Of a stretch of 64,000 nt of DNA, positions 52,032 to 61,650 are shown piece after piece. The stretch is from Cyanobacteria bacterium SZAS-4 (GTDB lineage Bacteria > Cyanobacteriota > Vampirovibrionia > Obscuribacterales > Obscuribacteraceae), in the NCBI GenBank assembly GCA_018266255.1, contig JAFEAT010000013.1, positions 1 to 64,000 of the forward strand, written 5' to 3'. Below the pieces are notes generated by a model. It searched no databases and was not told where the DNA came from. It was given only the letters and a program-made list of their open reading frames with translations. The position numbers and the translations under genes were made by a program. Within the stretch, counting starts at the first letter, position 1. Each line of letters starts with the position of its first letter.

Positions 52032-53012
52032 TTAACTCGTTGCAATCTCATCAATACTGAAACTAACCTGCTCACTGTTTGTGGCGTCGAGCGTCGCCAT
52101 TACCCCTAGTGGCAGAGTAAATTTTTCTACTCCATGCCCAAGCCTCAGTCCGTACACAACTGGAATGTTCAAGTCAGCGAGCTGCTCGCGCAAGACCGAC
52201 TCCAAGCTGTCATTCAACTGTGAGACTTTTCTGCTGCTCTCGCCTGGCTTGCAATCGACACTCTCGCCAACAACTATTGCAGCGGCGTTTTGAAATTTGT
52301 TCGCCAGCCTCAACTGAACGAGCATCCGTTCGACGCTGTGGGGTTCTTCTCCCACATCTTCGATGAAAAAAATCTTGCCGGCAGTTTCTACTTCAAACGG
52401 GGTTCCCAGCATCTGCTTGATCAATGTCAGCGAACCACCAATAAGTTGTCCAGTAGCCTTACCCGCTCTTAGCACCATGCGCGGTGGCGGATACTTTGGC
52501 TTGAAGTCTGGCTCGGGTGGATCTTCTATCGCTCCGATGGCGCGATCGCCAAAGAGTGCCTCTTTGAAATGTCGGTATGTGTAATCGGCTTCGAAAAAGT
52601 TTCCTAGAGTCGGTCCATGAAAAGTGACTAAACCCGTTCGCTGGTGGATTGGTATCAAAAGACCGGTTATATCGCTGAATCCAACCAGGATTTTTGGGTT
52701 CCTTGCCAACAAGTCAAAATCGATTTTAGGCAACAACCGCACCGAGCCTGTGCCACCACGCAGAGGGATAACCGCCTTCACCTCTGGGTCAGCCCAGATA
52801 GCGTGCAAATCCTCCAGCCGCGCCTCGTCGCGCCCGGCTAGGTCGCCTCGGCGCTCGAAAACATGCTTGCCGAGCTTGTACTTGAGTCCGAGTTTCTTCA
52901 AACGGCTAAAACTGTACTCAACATGCCCCTGCTCGAAGGCTGGGCTAGAAGGTGCGATGATGCCGACTGTGTCGCCAGTTACGAGTCTTGGGGGTTTTAT
53001 CAGTGTCGGCAT
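52032..53012 (-). CDS. LD-carboxypeptidase, S66 family
   Basis: The 326-aa protein has VGIIAPSSPAFEQG at the start, PLRGGTGSVRLLPKID, the nucleophile motif ILVGFSDITGLL, a HGPTLGNF segment, Glu in FFIEDVGEEPHSVERML, and His in LRLGHGVEKFTLPLG. The Ser-Glu-His set is complete. It removes the terminal D-Ala from murein tetrapeptides during cell-wall recycling. No signal peptide is seen, so it acts in the cytoplasm. It forms a two-gene operon with the degenerate paralogue at 51080. Confidence 0.92.
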   Translation of the reverse strand: MPTLIKPPRLVTGDTVGIIAPSSPAFEQGHVEYSFSRLKKLGLKYKLGKHVFERRGDLAGRDEARLEDLHAIWADPEVKAVIPLRGGTGSVRLLPKIDFDLLARNPKILVGFSDITGLLIPIHQRTGLVTFHGPTLGNFFEADYTYRHFKEALFGDRAIGAIEDPPEPDFKPKYPPPRMVLRAGKATGQLIGGSLTLIKQMLGTPFEVETAGKIFFIEDVGEEPHSVERMLVQLRLANKFQNAAAIVVGESVDCKPGESSRKVSQLNDSLESVLREQLADLNIPVVYGLRLGHGVEKFTLPLGVMATLDATNSEQVSFSIDEIATS

Positions 53013-53078
53013 GTGTTAATTGTAGCCCATGATTTATAGCGACTTTGCCCATCTTGAGCCACTGTCCTTGGTATAGTT

Positions 53079-54284
53079 ATGCCTGCTAAGCTGCCCGACT
53101 CATGTCGTCACTGCGTGGACCAAGAGATGCTAAAGACAGAAACATCGCCCCAGACGCGAAGAAACGATTTTTCGCTGTTTACCGCTGAGCAGAAAAAATG
53201 GCTCGACAAGGCCAGATCGTTCGCTGACGCAGTGCCGCTCAGTGACGTGATCAAGTCTGACAGCGAAAATACTTTTCGAAGAGACCTCTTTGAGGCAGCC
53301 TGTAAAGAGGGTTTGGGCAGCTTGCCTTTCCCGACGACATACGGTGGGTCAGGCGGCGACTATGTCAGCTTCTGCCTCGTCAACGAGGAGTTCGGCAGAC
53401 GTTGCGTTCCCATCATGAGTTCGCTTGGGGTGCATGTTCTCTGCCAGGAGCCAATCTACCGATTCGGTACCGAAGAGCAAAAACAAAAATATTTAGTGCC
53501 ATCATCGAGTGGAAAGTACCTCGCCGCATTCGGTCTGACTGAGCCGGCTGCCGGGTCTGACACAGCTGCGATTGAAACATCGGCGCGATTGGTCGGTGAT
53601 GAGTACATTCTCAACGGCACCAAAACTTTTATCACCAGCGGTGGTTCAGCCGACTATTACATTGTCATGGCAAGGTTGACCGATGTCGAAAATGCCGGTA
53701 TCACTTCGTTCATCGTTGAACGAAATTTCCCCGGTTTCGAAATCGGTCAGAAGTTCGACATGCTCGGCATGCGCGGTTATGCCACTTGCGAAATCGTCTT
53801 CAATGACTGCAAAGTGCCAAAAGTAAATTTGCTTGGACCACACGGTGCAGGAAGAAAAGTTGCTTTGTCGAGCCTTGGAAAAGGACGCGTAACCATTGCC
53901 GCTCAATCGACAGGATGGGCTCAGGGAGCACTTGAAGGTGCGATTGCTGCCGTCAAGGAAAAATCTGAAAGCGACAAACATGCTCTTTATCATCTAATCG
54001 GCGACCTCGCTCAAGATGTCGAAGCTGGACGTGTTTTGACATATCAGGCTGCTGCCAATATCGATAAAGGCGACCCTGATGTGACTGTGGCAGCGATGGC
54101 TAAAATCAGAGCAACTGACGCAGCCATGCGTGTTTCAACAGAAGCCATATCAATTGCCGGACTTGCCGGGATGGATCCAAACAAATTGCTCGAACGCATT
54201 TTTCGTGATGCAAAAGCCGGACAAATTTACGAAGGAACAAACCAGATTCAACGCATGTTGATTGCACGCTCTCTGCTCAAATAG
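53079..54284 (+). CDS. acyl-CoA dehydrogenase
   Basis: The 401-aa flavoenzyme has the N-terminal helical domain (EEFGRRCVPIMSSLGVH), FGLTEPAAGSDTAAIETSA (FAD and substrate-binding signature 1), and GTKTFITSGGSADYYIV. The C-terminal region contains the catalytic-Glu motif QIYEGTNQIQRML. Full length. Together with the genes downstream it suggests lipid metabolism. The substrate chain length cannot be told. It starts at ATG 53079, or at ATG 53127. Confidence 0.94.
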   Translation: MPAKLPDSCRHCVDQEMLKTETSPQTRRNDFSLFTAEQKKWLDKARSFADAVPLSDVIKSDSENTFRRDLFEAACKEGLGSLPFPTTYGGSGGDYVSFCLVNEEFGRRCVPIMSSLGVHVLCQEPIYRFGTEEQKQKYLVPSSSGKYLAAFGLTEPAAGSDTAAIETSARLVGDEYILNGTKTFITSGGSADYYIVMARLTDVENAGITSFIVERNFPGFEIGQKFDMLGMRGYATCEIVFNDCKVPKVNLLGPHGAGRKVALSSLGKGRVTIAAQSTGWAQGALEGAIAAVKEKSESDKHALYHLIGDLAQDVEAGRVLTYQAAANIDKGDPDVTVAAMAKIRATDAAMRVSTEAISIAGLAGMDPNKLLERIFRDAKAGQIYEGTNQIQRMLIARSLLK

Positions 54285-54289
54285 CCCCT

Positions 54290-54844
54290 ATGACTCAGTC
54301 TGAAGTAAATCCAACACTCACTGAATCGGTCACTTCGGCTGGATGGTTTGGTGTCGAGCAAATGGCTCTTCAGATTCATCAATGGGCCGATTTAGTAATC
54401 AAGGTTGCCATCGTTGGGGCGATCGTCAATCTGTTGGTCATTATTGGAGTTTGCACTTTCGCCAGCGCACTCGCTGCTGGAAAGTTAGTTGTTGTGGAAG
54501 TGATGCTCGGCATTTCTGCTGTTTGCCTGGCGATCTTCTGGTATCGAAAATTGATCCTGTCTCATCTGACGGATGCAGAAGAAATAGCTTACGTAGTGCG
54601 TGATCAAGCGTTTGTTGATTTGAATATGGCGCGACAAGAACTGAGGCGAATGCGCCACAAACTAAGACGTGACACCGATGACGAAGGTTACGGTCACGTC
54701 AACGAGCTGCTCAAAATGGTCAGTCCACTCGTGATGATGTTTATTCAAAAGGAAAAGAACATCCTTCGTTGGGGCATGTTCGGCTGGAAGGTCGCACAAA
54801 ATGCCATGGCAGTAATAAAGCAGCGCTCGAAAGAAGAATCGTGA
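54290..54844 (+). CDS. hypothetical membrane protein
   Basis: The 184-aa protein has two N-terminal helices (VAIVGAIVNLLVIIGVCTF; LVVVEVMLGISAVCLAIFW) and a long helical cytoplasmic tail (DLNMARQELRRMRHKLRRD). It sits 5 bp after the acyl-CoA dehydrogenase. Its stop overlaps the polyprenyl synthase GTG as GTGA, so it belongs to this lipid-related operon. No family recognised. Confidence 0.7.
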   Translation: MTQSEVNPTLTESVTSAGWFGVEQMALQIHQWADLVIKVAIVGAIVNLLVIIGVCTFASALAAGKLVVVEVMLGISAVCLAIFWYRKLILSHLTDAEEIAYVVRDQAFVDLNMARQELRRMRHKLRRDTDDEGYGHVNELLKMVSPLVMMFIQKEKNILRWGMFGWKVAQNAMAVIKQRSKEES

Positions 54845-55803
54845 TTTACATGCAACCAACCACATCTAATTCCGCATTCAACTTCAAGACTTACGCGTCT
54901 GATCGACGAGTCATAATTGAAGAGCGCCTCGAACAATATTTGATTCACAACGAACCGCAGAAGCTCTGGGACTCGATGCGCTATTCCGTGCTCTCAGGCG
55001 GAAAACGGCTTAGAGCGCTCTTATGTTTGGCAGCGGCAGAAGCGATCAAACCAAACGAAGACGTCTCCAATTTGGTTCTGCCCTGCGCATGTGCAATCGA
55101 AATGGTGCACGCGATGAGCTTGATTCACGATGATCTACCGTCCATGGACAATGACGACTTCCGCAGAGGAAAGCTAACCAACCACAAAGTATTCGGCGAG
55201 GCCATGGCGCTGCTGGCAGGTGATGCGCTGTTAATGCTGGCAAACGAAATCCTTATAGATGAAACTCCAGCGAAAGTTGCTCCTTCAATCTTGCTTTCAG
55301 TGGTGAAAGAACTGGCCATTGCCACTGGCGCTCACGGAATGGTGGGTGGACAAGTGGAAGATATGAATTTCACCGGTGCATTCGACCTTGGACATGCAAA
55401 CAAAGAGTTTGTTGACGAGAACATTTTGTCTTCCATACATCGTCGTAAAACCGGGGCTCTGATTACGTTTTCGATATGGTCAGGAGCGAAGCTTGTCGGA
55501 GCAGATGAGAAGCAACTCATAGATCTGAAACGATTCGGCGAGATACTCGGTCTAGCATTCCAAATAACTGACGATCTATTAGATGTAACGGGCGATATCA
55601 ACACACTTGGAAAGACGCCCGGCAAGGACGAAGCCTCACAGAAGGCTACTTGGGTAAGACTGTTTGGAATCGATGGCTCGAAACAACGATTGAAAGAACT
55701 CGAAAGCGAAGGTTTGAGCATCCTGGAAAGTAATGGCACCGAGATTGGCTCTGCGCCTGTACTAAAAGAGCTTATCAAGTACGCAATAAATCGAGTAAAT
55801 TAA
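54841..55803 (+). CDS. polyprenyl (geranylgeranyl/farnesyl) diphosphate synthase
   Basis: About 320 aa. The first aspartate-rich motif is HDDLPSMDNDDFRRG and the second is QITDDLLDVTGD. GGKRLRALLCLA and HRRKTGALI are further signatures of the IspA/CrtE type. It condenses isopentenyl diphosphate with allylic primers to supply C15/C20 prenyl chains. The start is taken at GTG 54841, overlapping the previous stop (GTGA) with AAGAAG upstream; ATG 54850 is an alternative. It is followed by the DUF212 gene. Confidence 0.92.
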   Translation: MIYMQPTTSNSAFNFKTYASDRRVIIEERLEQYLIHNEPQKLWDSMRYSVLSGGKRLRALLCLAAAEAIKPNEDVSNLVLPCACAIEMVHAMSLIHDDLPSMDNDDFRRGKLTNHKVFGEAMALLAGDALLMLANEILIDETPAKVAPSILLSVVKELAIATGAHGMVGGQVEDMNFTGAFDLGHANKEFVDENILSSIHRRKTGALITFSIWSGAKLVGADEKQLIDLKRFGEILGLAFQITDDLLDVTGDINTLGKTPGKDEASQKATWVRLFGIDGSKQRLKELESEGLSILESNGTEIGSAPVLKELIKYAINRVN

Positions 55804-55822
55804 GGGGTTTTCAACTTAGTAC

Positions 55823-56377
55823 ATGCATGATTGGTCACCACTAATTTCGCTTGCGACAACTTTTGCTGACACGGCAACAACGGTTACAACGGCTTCCAAT
55901 GCGCTTCCGCCAAGCCAGACACGTGGCTGGCAAGTGATCTGCGTGACCGTGCTTTGCAGCACTTTGGCTCAAGCATTCAAGATTTTGACCAAGCTGATCA
56001 AGACAGGAAAGCTCGACCTGCGTATGCTCGCAAAGACAGGTGGTATGCCGTCTAGCCACAGTTGCTGCACGATGGGTATGGCAGTTTCTGTCGGGTTGAT
56101 TGAAGGCTTCAATTCAGTTTCCTTTGCAATTGCTTTATGTTTGGCGATGATCGTTATGTACGATGCCGCAGGCGTAAGACGGCATGTAGGGCTGCAAGCG
56201 AAGGTCTTGAACGAGATGTTGACCGAGATTTTTTCGGATCATCCACGTCTATCTACTGAGCGTATTAAAGAATTTCTAGGGCATACACCGAAGGAAGTTT
56301 TCGTTGGTGCAATACTCGGATCGGTGATCGCATATCTTTTCAATGTCTGGGCCGTGAGTCATTTTGCGCACGTTTGA
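55823..56377 (+). CDS. DUF212 (divergent PAP2-like) membrane protein
   Basis: The 184-aa protein matches DUF212: TLAQAFKILTKLIKTGKLD, TGGMPSSHSCCTMGMAVSVG (PAP2-like SxSH), YDAAGVRRHVGLQAKVLN, and LGHTPKEVFVGAILG. Four helices. These proteins are placed near the acid phosphatase/vanadium haloperoxidase superfamily and may act on isoprenoid diphosphates. Location 20 bp after a polyprenyl synthase fits that idea, and cyanobacteria carry the family widely. Confidence 0.88.
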   Translation: MHDWSPLISLATTFADTATTVTTASNALPPSQTRGWQVICVTVLCSTLAQAFKILTKLIKTGKLDLRMLAKTGGMPSSHSCCTMGMAVSVGLIEGFNSVSFAIALCLAMIVMYDAAGVRRHVGLQAKVLNEMLTEIFSDHPRLSTERIKEFLGHTPKEVFVGAILGSVIAYLFNVWAVSHFAHV

Positions 56378-56788
56378 CTATTGATGTCACGCACCGCTAA
56401 ACCCTGATTATGTGAAAAGAGTGTAATACATGACTTCCGCGCTTTCTTGTAACTTTGCTATATAATCAAGGTCTTGGAAAGGGTTGCCAGGTTCACTCCC
56501 GAAGACTACTGACAAAGTTAGTGATCGAGAGTTTTGATTGAAAGAAACAAAAAACTTTCAATTCAAATGACGAGAGATACGTTAGGAACATGTCACTTTT
56601 CAAGGGGAACCATTGAACTAATCTGTTAGTCAGTGGATGTGCGTTGGAGGGTAGCGAAAGCTATCAATTAAAAACAAGCAAGATTTTCTTGCGATACCAG
56701 TCGGGTTCCGATCTTTAGAAAAGGAGGAAAGGCAGAGATTGACAAATAAGCTAATCGAAAAAAGCTTTGTTCTGCTGCCGCAAACTGA
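56378..56788 (+). other. long 5' leader of the duplicated RHH-like gene
   Basis: No credible ORF. A TATAAT box (56461-56466, within TATATAATC) would give a leader of about 315 nt with many possible stems and GGAGG-like runs (AAAAGGAGGAAAGG at about 56717-56730). The long leader suggests post-transcriptional control. No known riboswitch motif was recognised. Confidence 0.4.
56461..56466 (+). promoter_or_regulatory. TATAAT -10 box
   Basis: A consensus -10 hexamer lies 330 bp upstream of the coding start. The -35 region is not well matched, so an activator may be needed. Confidence 0.4.
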
Positions 56789-57355
56789 ATGAATACAACG
56801 GTTCAAACAAACACTTCCGTGAAGACTACCTCGCCAAGACGTTCGCGTTTTCCTGGCAAAGAGTCCGGTTCGGTTTCGTTCAATTTGACCGCGCTCGGCC
56901 GTCAGTTGCTCAAAGAGCAAGCTGCAAGCGCAGGCGTATCCAATGGCGACTATGTCGAAATGCTCATTCGTGAGCGCGCCGGCATGCCTCCACTGAGATT
57001 GCCAGCTTCAGCTAAACAGACAGGTCCTAAGGGTGGCGCTAAGTCGTTCTTCTTCGGCAAAAACCGTGGAACGACAACCGCTGTCTGCGTGACACCAATG
57101 GCACACCGTCTTTTGGACGAGCAAGTAGCAGCGTCTCGCATGAGCCGCGGCGACTATATAGAATATTTGCTCCGCGAAAAGGGTGGCGTGATCGAAGAAA
57201 GCATCACTGCAGCGATAGCAGCGCAAGCCGCTCAGCCGCAGCAAGTTGCAGCTCCCCAACAATCATTTGCACCACCAGTAGCCGAACAAGTTACTGAAGT
57301 TGCATACATACAACCGACTGTTTCAACAACTAGCGACTGGACATCCGGCAACTAG
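56789..57355 (+). CDS. protein with two RHH/CopG-like repeats
   Basis: The 188-aa protein has two copies of one module. Copy 1 (about 28-66): SGSVSFNLTALGRQLLKEQAA then VSNGDYVEMLIRER. Copy 2 (about 92-131): TTTAVCVTPMAHRLLDEQVAA then MSRGDYIEYLLREK. Each has a strand followed by two helices, as in ribbon-helix-helix DNA-binding subunits, so one chain could act as a pseudodimer. The tail is Gln/Ala/Pro-rich. The linker (GPKGGAKSFFFGKNRG) is basic. A long leader and a strong terminator surround it. Confidence 0.7.
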   Translation: MNTTVQTNTSVKTTSPRRSRFPGKESGSVSFNLTALGRQLLKEQAASAGVSNGDYVEMLIRERAGMPPLRLPASAKQTGPKGGAKSFFFGKNRGTTTAVCVTPMAHRLLDEQVAASRMSRGDYIEYLLREKGGVIEESITAAIAAQAAQPQQVAAPQQSFAPPVAEQVTEVAYIQPTVSTTSDWTSGN

Positions 57356-57381
57356 TCTTAGACAACTGTCCTCCTTTTAAG

Positions 57382-57409
57382 AGCCCTCGCATCTATTGCG
57401 GGGGCTTTT
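57382..57409 (+). terminator. rho-independent terminator
   Basis: AGCCCTCGCA (57382-57391) pairs with TGCGGGGGCT (57397-57406) around a 5-nt loop and is followed by TTTT. It lies 27 bp after the duplicated RHH-like gene. Confidence 0.85.
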
Positions 57410-57611
57410 GATTTGCGTGGAAATCACTGACACCGTAGGTGGTGCCAGGAGATCAGTCACAGACCAGTGATGATTGAGCAGACTTCCTCCTTATCCGGTT
57501 GTGAGGTGCAAACCTCTTGTTGAACGCCTTCTTAGCAACGTGTAACCAATAAGGAACCGTAAAGATTTGACTGCGTCATCCAGACGGTCGGACCATACAA
57601 GGGAATTACTA

Positions 57612-58580
57612 ATGTCATTACCGGGAATCAAATCGCTGTCGTTAAAGCTGCTGCCCAGTCTGTTGATAGCTGGGTCTATCAGCTTGTCAAGCGGGGTGTG
57701 CGCACAAGAGAGCAAAACATCTGGGGCAAGCCCATCTGTTTCAGAGCAAGCCAGCGCAGAGTCCAGTAAGCCTACCGTGGACAGTAAACCAGAGCCGCCC
57801 AAGGCCACAGCAGCGACGAAGGACCTGGGCGGCACAGCGACTTCACCCAAGAACACTAAAGGGGTGCCCGTAAAGAAGGTCAGCGCCAAGACAGACAAGA
57901 TGAATAAAGAAACCGCCAAAGCCGTGAACAAAGTGCCAGGCGTCAATATCCAGGCGTCGGACCTCCAGCCGCCTGCTGAAGACCCTCCGATAAAAGGTTT
58001 TCATCCAATCAAGAAGCTCTTGAGACCGGTGATTCGGCTTGGAAAGGGTTCCGTGGAAATTCAACAATCGATGATGAAGTTAGAAGGTCCGATCGCAGGA
58101 CTTCAACCAAGCATGAGTGCGCTCGACCATAAACTGACTAGTGTCGACCATCAGATGGTGCACATGCAAAAACAGTTAACTGATATGGGCGGCAACGTGA
58201 ACCACATAAATTCTGGTATTGAAAAAGTCGGTACGCGCATGGACGAAGTACGGCAAGACATCTCAGGTATGACACAACAAGTGAAAGGACTGATCGTCCC
58301 AATCCGCGCACTACAGACTCCGTTACATGAGTTGATGGAGCCGCTGCGAGACGTGACCAAGCCAATGAGTCAAGTTCACGATCAGTTAGCTGAATTGCAT
58401 GCGATGCTGCACTGGGTCTTGGTGGCGATTGTAGTGGGAGTTCTTGCGATAGTTATCGGCACTCCACTTGCCGCAATATACGTATATAGGAACAGAAAGA
58501 GATTCTTCCCGCACTTACGAGAGCCAGGGAACGACTTGCCGATCAACATGCCCGGCGACAAAACACTTTCTGCAGTGTAA
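57612..58580 (+). CDS. exported coiled-coil membrane protein
   Basis: About 322 aa from ATG 57612, with AGGGA upstream. A signal peptide (KLLPSLLIAGSISLSSGVCA) is followed by a Ser/Lys/Pro-rich disordered region (30-115). A long coiled coil comes next (about 145-265: LEGPIAGLQPSMSALDHKL; VDHQMVHMQKQLTDMGG; IEKVGTRMDEVRQDI), then a C-terminal membrane helix (WVLVAIVVGVLAIVIGTPLA) and a short basic tail. The rod would span the periplasm. No family recognised. Confidence 0.7.
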   Translation: MSLPGIKSLSLKLLPSLLIAGSISLSSGVCAQESKTSGASPSVSEQASAESSKPTVDSKPEPPKATAATKDLGGTATSPKNTKGVPVKKVSAKTDKMNKETAKAVNKVPGVNIQASDLQPPAEDPPIKGFHPIKKLLRPVIRLGKGSVEIQQSMMKLEGPIAGLQPSMSALDHKLTSVDHQMVHMQKQLTDMGGNVNHINSGIEKVGTRMDEVRQDISGMTQQVKGLIVPIRALQTPLHELMEPLRDVTKPMSQVHDQLAELHAMLHWVLVAIVVGVLAIVIGTPLAAIYVYRNRKRFFPHLREPGNDLPINMPGDKTLSAV

Positions 58581-58812
58581 TCAGAAGCGCCTTAGAATCG
58601 TGAAACGCTCCGCCACTAAATATGGTGCGCGTACAAAGCAGCCATTTTTAAAGGAAGATCCTTAATCTCGGCCAGGTCTAACTAGCCTCGAACAAATTCG
58701 ACCAGTCTCGCATACGCTTGAATTATCTCGCTGCCAAATTAATGACGCGATTAAATCCACTCGCTAAAATGGTCGCTTCATTTCACTCCACTTCGAGAGA
58801 GGCGAAGCCCAT

Positions 58813-60036
58813 ATGTCACAACCTAGCGCGACTCTAGAAGACCCAGTACTCCACGCCAGCCCAGACTTTATAAATAACCCTTATCCAACATTTGCGCGCT
58901 TCCGCAATGAAGCGCCTGTTTTCTGGAGTGAGAAGGGCAAGTATTGGATAGTCACGAAATACGCTGATATCCAGAGCATTCTTCGAGATCTTCATTATGA
59001 GAAGGGATTGCAGAATGCCAACACGCTCAATCCTATCGTTAAAATGCTTCCGCCTGTCAAGGAGGCTATCAAATCGCGCTCTACATGGATGTTGAATCAA
59101 AATCCACCCGACCACACGCGTCTTCGTTCACTTGTAAATCGAGCTTTCACACCGACAATGGTCAATTCGATGCGCGGGCACATCGAAGATATTGCAAATA
59201 GATTGCTTGACGACGTGGCTCAAAAAGGCGAAATGGACATCGTGCAAGACTTCGCTTTTCCGTTGCCTGTGACTGTCATTGCAGAGATGTTGGGTGTGCC
59301 ACCGGAAGACAGACACATCATCAAAGGCTATTCGCAAGGTCTAACCAACGGGCTCGAACCGGGTTTCGATATCGGTAGAATCACACGCGCCAACAAAGCG
59401 GTGCAAGAATTCGAAGACTATTTGAGACCACTGGTTGAAGAGCGCCGTAAAAATGGTAAGAACGATTTGATTTCGGCACTGGTTAGTGCAGAAGAGCAAG
59501 GTGACAAGCTGTCGATGGAAGAGTTGCTCGGCAACTGTGTTTTGATGCTGGTGGCAGGTCACGAAACTACTGTAAATTTGATCGGCAATAGCGTATTGGC
59601 ATTACTGAATAATCCGAATCAAATGCAGATGCTCAAAGATCAGCCTGAACTCTGCGTCACAGCCGTGAACGAATTTTTGCGGTACGAAAGCCCTGTGCAA
59701 ACAGTAAAAAGATTGGCGGCCCAGGAGCTTCAGTTGCACGGTGAAAAGATCGGTGTCGGGGATACGTTGTTACTTTTGCTTGGTTCAGCCAATCGCGATC
59801 CCGAGCACTATCAGAACGCAGATCAACTCGACATCACCAGAGCAGACAATAAACACCTGGCGTTCGGAACCGGCATTCATCACTGTCTCGGTTCATCGCT
59901 GGCAGAAGTGGAAGGGCAAATTGCCATCACCACTTTGCTGAAGCGATTCCCGAATTTGAAAATGAAATCGCAAAAAGTGGAATTTAAATTTCCATTTGCA
60001 CTGCGCGGACCAAAGGAATTATTGGTTACCTTCTAA
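58813..60036 (+). CDS. cytochrome P450
   Basis: The 407-aa soluble P450 has the I-helix motif VAGHETTVN, ExxR in NEFLRYESPVQ, and the heme-binding loop FGTGIHHCLGSSLAEVE with the Cys ligand. ARLR-type N-terminal motifs (QNPPDHTRLRSLVNRAFTP) place it with bacterial class I enzymes such as CYP107/CYP109-like ones. It needs a ferredoxin and reductase, which are not in the window. The substrate is unknown. Its stop abuts the convergent esterase stop. Confidence 0.95.
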   Translation: MSQPSATLEDPVLHASPDFINNPYPTFARFRNEAPVFWSEKGKYWIVTKYADIQSILRDLHYEKGLQNANTLNPIVKMLPPVKEAIKSRSTWMLNQNPPDHTRLRSLVNRAFTPTMVNSMRGHIEDIANRLLDDVAQKGEMDIVQDFAFPLPVTVIAEMLGVPPEDRHIIKGYSQGLTNGLEPGFDIGRITRANKAVQEFEDYLRPLVEERRKNGKNDLISALVSAEEQGDKLSMEELLGNCVLMLVAGHETTVNLIGNSVLALLNNPNQMQMLKDQPELCVTAVNEFLRYESPVQTVKRLAAQELQLHGEKIGVGDTLLLLLGSANRDPEHYQNADQLDITRADNKHLAFGTGIHHCLGSSLAEVEGQIAITTLLKRFPNLKMKSQKVEFKFPFALRGPKELLVTF

Positions 60037-61650
60037 CTATTTAGGGGCAGCGTGGTCCAACGGGAAATTGTCCGTGCGAAACGGCGAAGCCGGTTGCTCT
60101 GCCGTGCTGTAAAAGTTGATTGGATCTTTTGGATTATTTTCCCAAGCATATCGAACCGCAATCGGGTTCTTAACTTTCGCACTGGTGACGTTTACATACT
60201 TGCCTTCAATGGTGGCACTATCAGCGGGAACGAAAACTAGACTGTCGTCGCAGATGCTGAAATTATTGAGGTTAGTTCCGCCCTTCGGTGCTTTCAGTTT
60301 GTAGTCGTTGCCTGGATCAAAGAAGCATTTGACGGTGCTTCCATCAACACGCATCGAGCGATAAATTGGTCCAATGTAAGGAATCTGCGGTTTTTCATAA
60401 GCACGTGCAAGCGCCACTTTAGCCAATCTCTTGCCGACAGTAGTCTTATCTCTCGGATGAATATCAGTTGGCTCGCCCTTATCAATCGTGACTGCCAAAC
60501 CTGAATTAAGCAGATCTCGCGACAAACGCAATTGCGATTCTCGAACCTGCGGCCAATCGTCATGGGACGGGGCCATGTAATTTGAAAGTTGGACAAAATA
60601 AAACGGGAAGTCGAACGATGCTACGTCAGAAGTTTTATCGGCTTTTGCCCACTCGCTGCGCCATCCGTCGACCAGCGCCTTCATCGTGCCGTAGTATTCT
60701 TTGGCTAACCAGGGCGGAGTATCTGATTCACCCTGATACCAGAACACCCCACGAATCGCAAAAGGTTGCAGTGGCGCAATCATGGCATTGTATAAACCAC
60801 AAGGCCGTTTCAAGTGAGTTGCACTCATCGGCTCATCTGGAACGTGCATCGAGTCTGGCTGTTTCTGAGCACCTAGAGCAGCCTGTTTAGCCTTGAACTC
60901 TTCCAGCCTCTTATCGTAATCGGCTTTGTGAGCAGGATAGTCATCCAACTCCTTTTGATACCACTCTTTCGCGTAAGCTAACGATGGATCGTTTTGAAGT
61001 ACATTGTTCGGTACCCAGCTGTATGCGTTAGTGCCACCAACAGAAGAGTTGATCAATCCGAGCGGCACATCTGGATAGGTGTTTTGCAATTCTTCGCCAG
61101 CATAAAAGAGCACAGCGCTAAACCGATTGAGACTGGTACCGGATGCAAGTGCCCATTGATTGCTTACGGTCGCCAACGGTTGATCAGCGGCACGAGCAGC
61201 AATTTGAAAAAGTCGAATATTTTTGTACTTTCCTGTCTCGGCGGCGGCTTGAACACGCTTGGCATCAAACGAATCTTTGACATTCCAATTCATGTTCGAT
61301 TGACCAGAGCCAAGCCATACATCACCAACTAACACGTCAGCTACGTGCAGCTCATTGGTTCCTTTGACAATCAAAACTTGTGGAATCGTCGACGCGAACA
61401 GCTCAGGAATTTTTACCAACCACTTTCCGTCAGGACCAGCGACTCCGTCGACCTTATTTTTGCCGAGAGTAACCGAAATCTTCTCGCCGGGATCAGCCGT
61501 ACCCCAAACAGGTGTATTGATTCCGCGCTGAATGACCATGTGTTCAGTGAAAAGCGGATTCAATTTGACTGCGGCGTTCGCAGGCATCGTGCTTCCAAAT
61601 AAAAGCAGACCGGCGATAACAAGTTTGTTGAAAATTCTTGAATTAGGCAT
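60037..61650 (-). CDS. sialate O-acetylesterase-like SGNH esterase
   Basis: About 537 aa from ATG 61650 with a signal peptide (FNKLVIAGLLLFGSTMPANA). The family order is kept: HMVIQRGINTPVWGTADPGE, block I GSGQSNMNW (Ser), GLINSSVGGTNAYSW, FWYQGESDT, and TDIHPRDKTTVG (Asp/His). It probably removes acetyl groups from sugars outside the cytoplasm. The frame is open upstream to 62055, but the signal peptide marks the real start and the extension overlaps the next gene. Confidence 0.9.
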   Translation of the reverse strand: MPNSRIFNKLVIAGLLLFGSTMPANAAVKLNPLFTEHMVIQRGINTPVWGTADPGEKISVTLGKNKVDGVAGPDGKWLVKIPELFASTIPQVLIVKGTNELHVADVLVGDVWLGSGQSNMNWNVKDSFDAKRVQAAAETGKYKNIRLFQIAARAADQPLATVSNQWALASGTSLNRFSAVLFYAGEELQNTYPDVPLGLINSSVGGTNAYSWVPNNVLQNDPSLAYAKEWYQKELDDYPAHKADYDKRLEEFKAKQAALGAQKQPDSMHVPDEPMSATHLKRPCGLYNAMIAPLQPFAIRGVFWYQGESDTPPWLAKEYYGTMKALVDGWRSEWAKADKTSDVASFDFPFYFVQLSNYMAPSHDDWPQVRESQLRLSRDLLNSGLAVTIDKGEPTDIHPRDKTTVGKRLAKVALARAYEKPQIPYIGPIYRSMRVDGSTVKCFFDPGNDYKLKAPKGGTNLNNFSICDDSLVFVPADSATIEGKYVNVTSAKVKNPIAVRYAWENNPKDPINFYSTAEQPASPFRTDNFPLDHAAPK

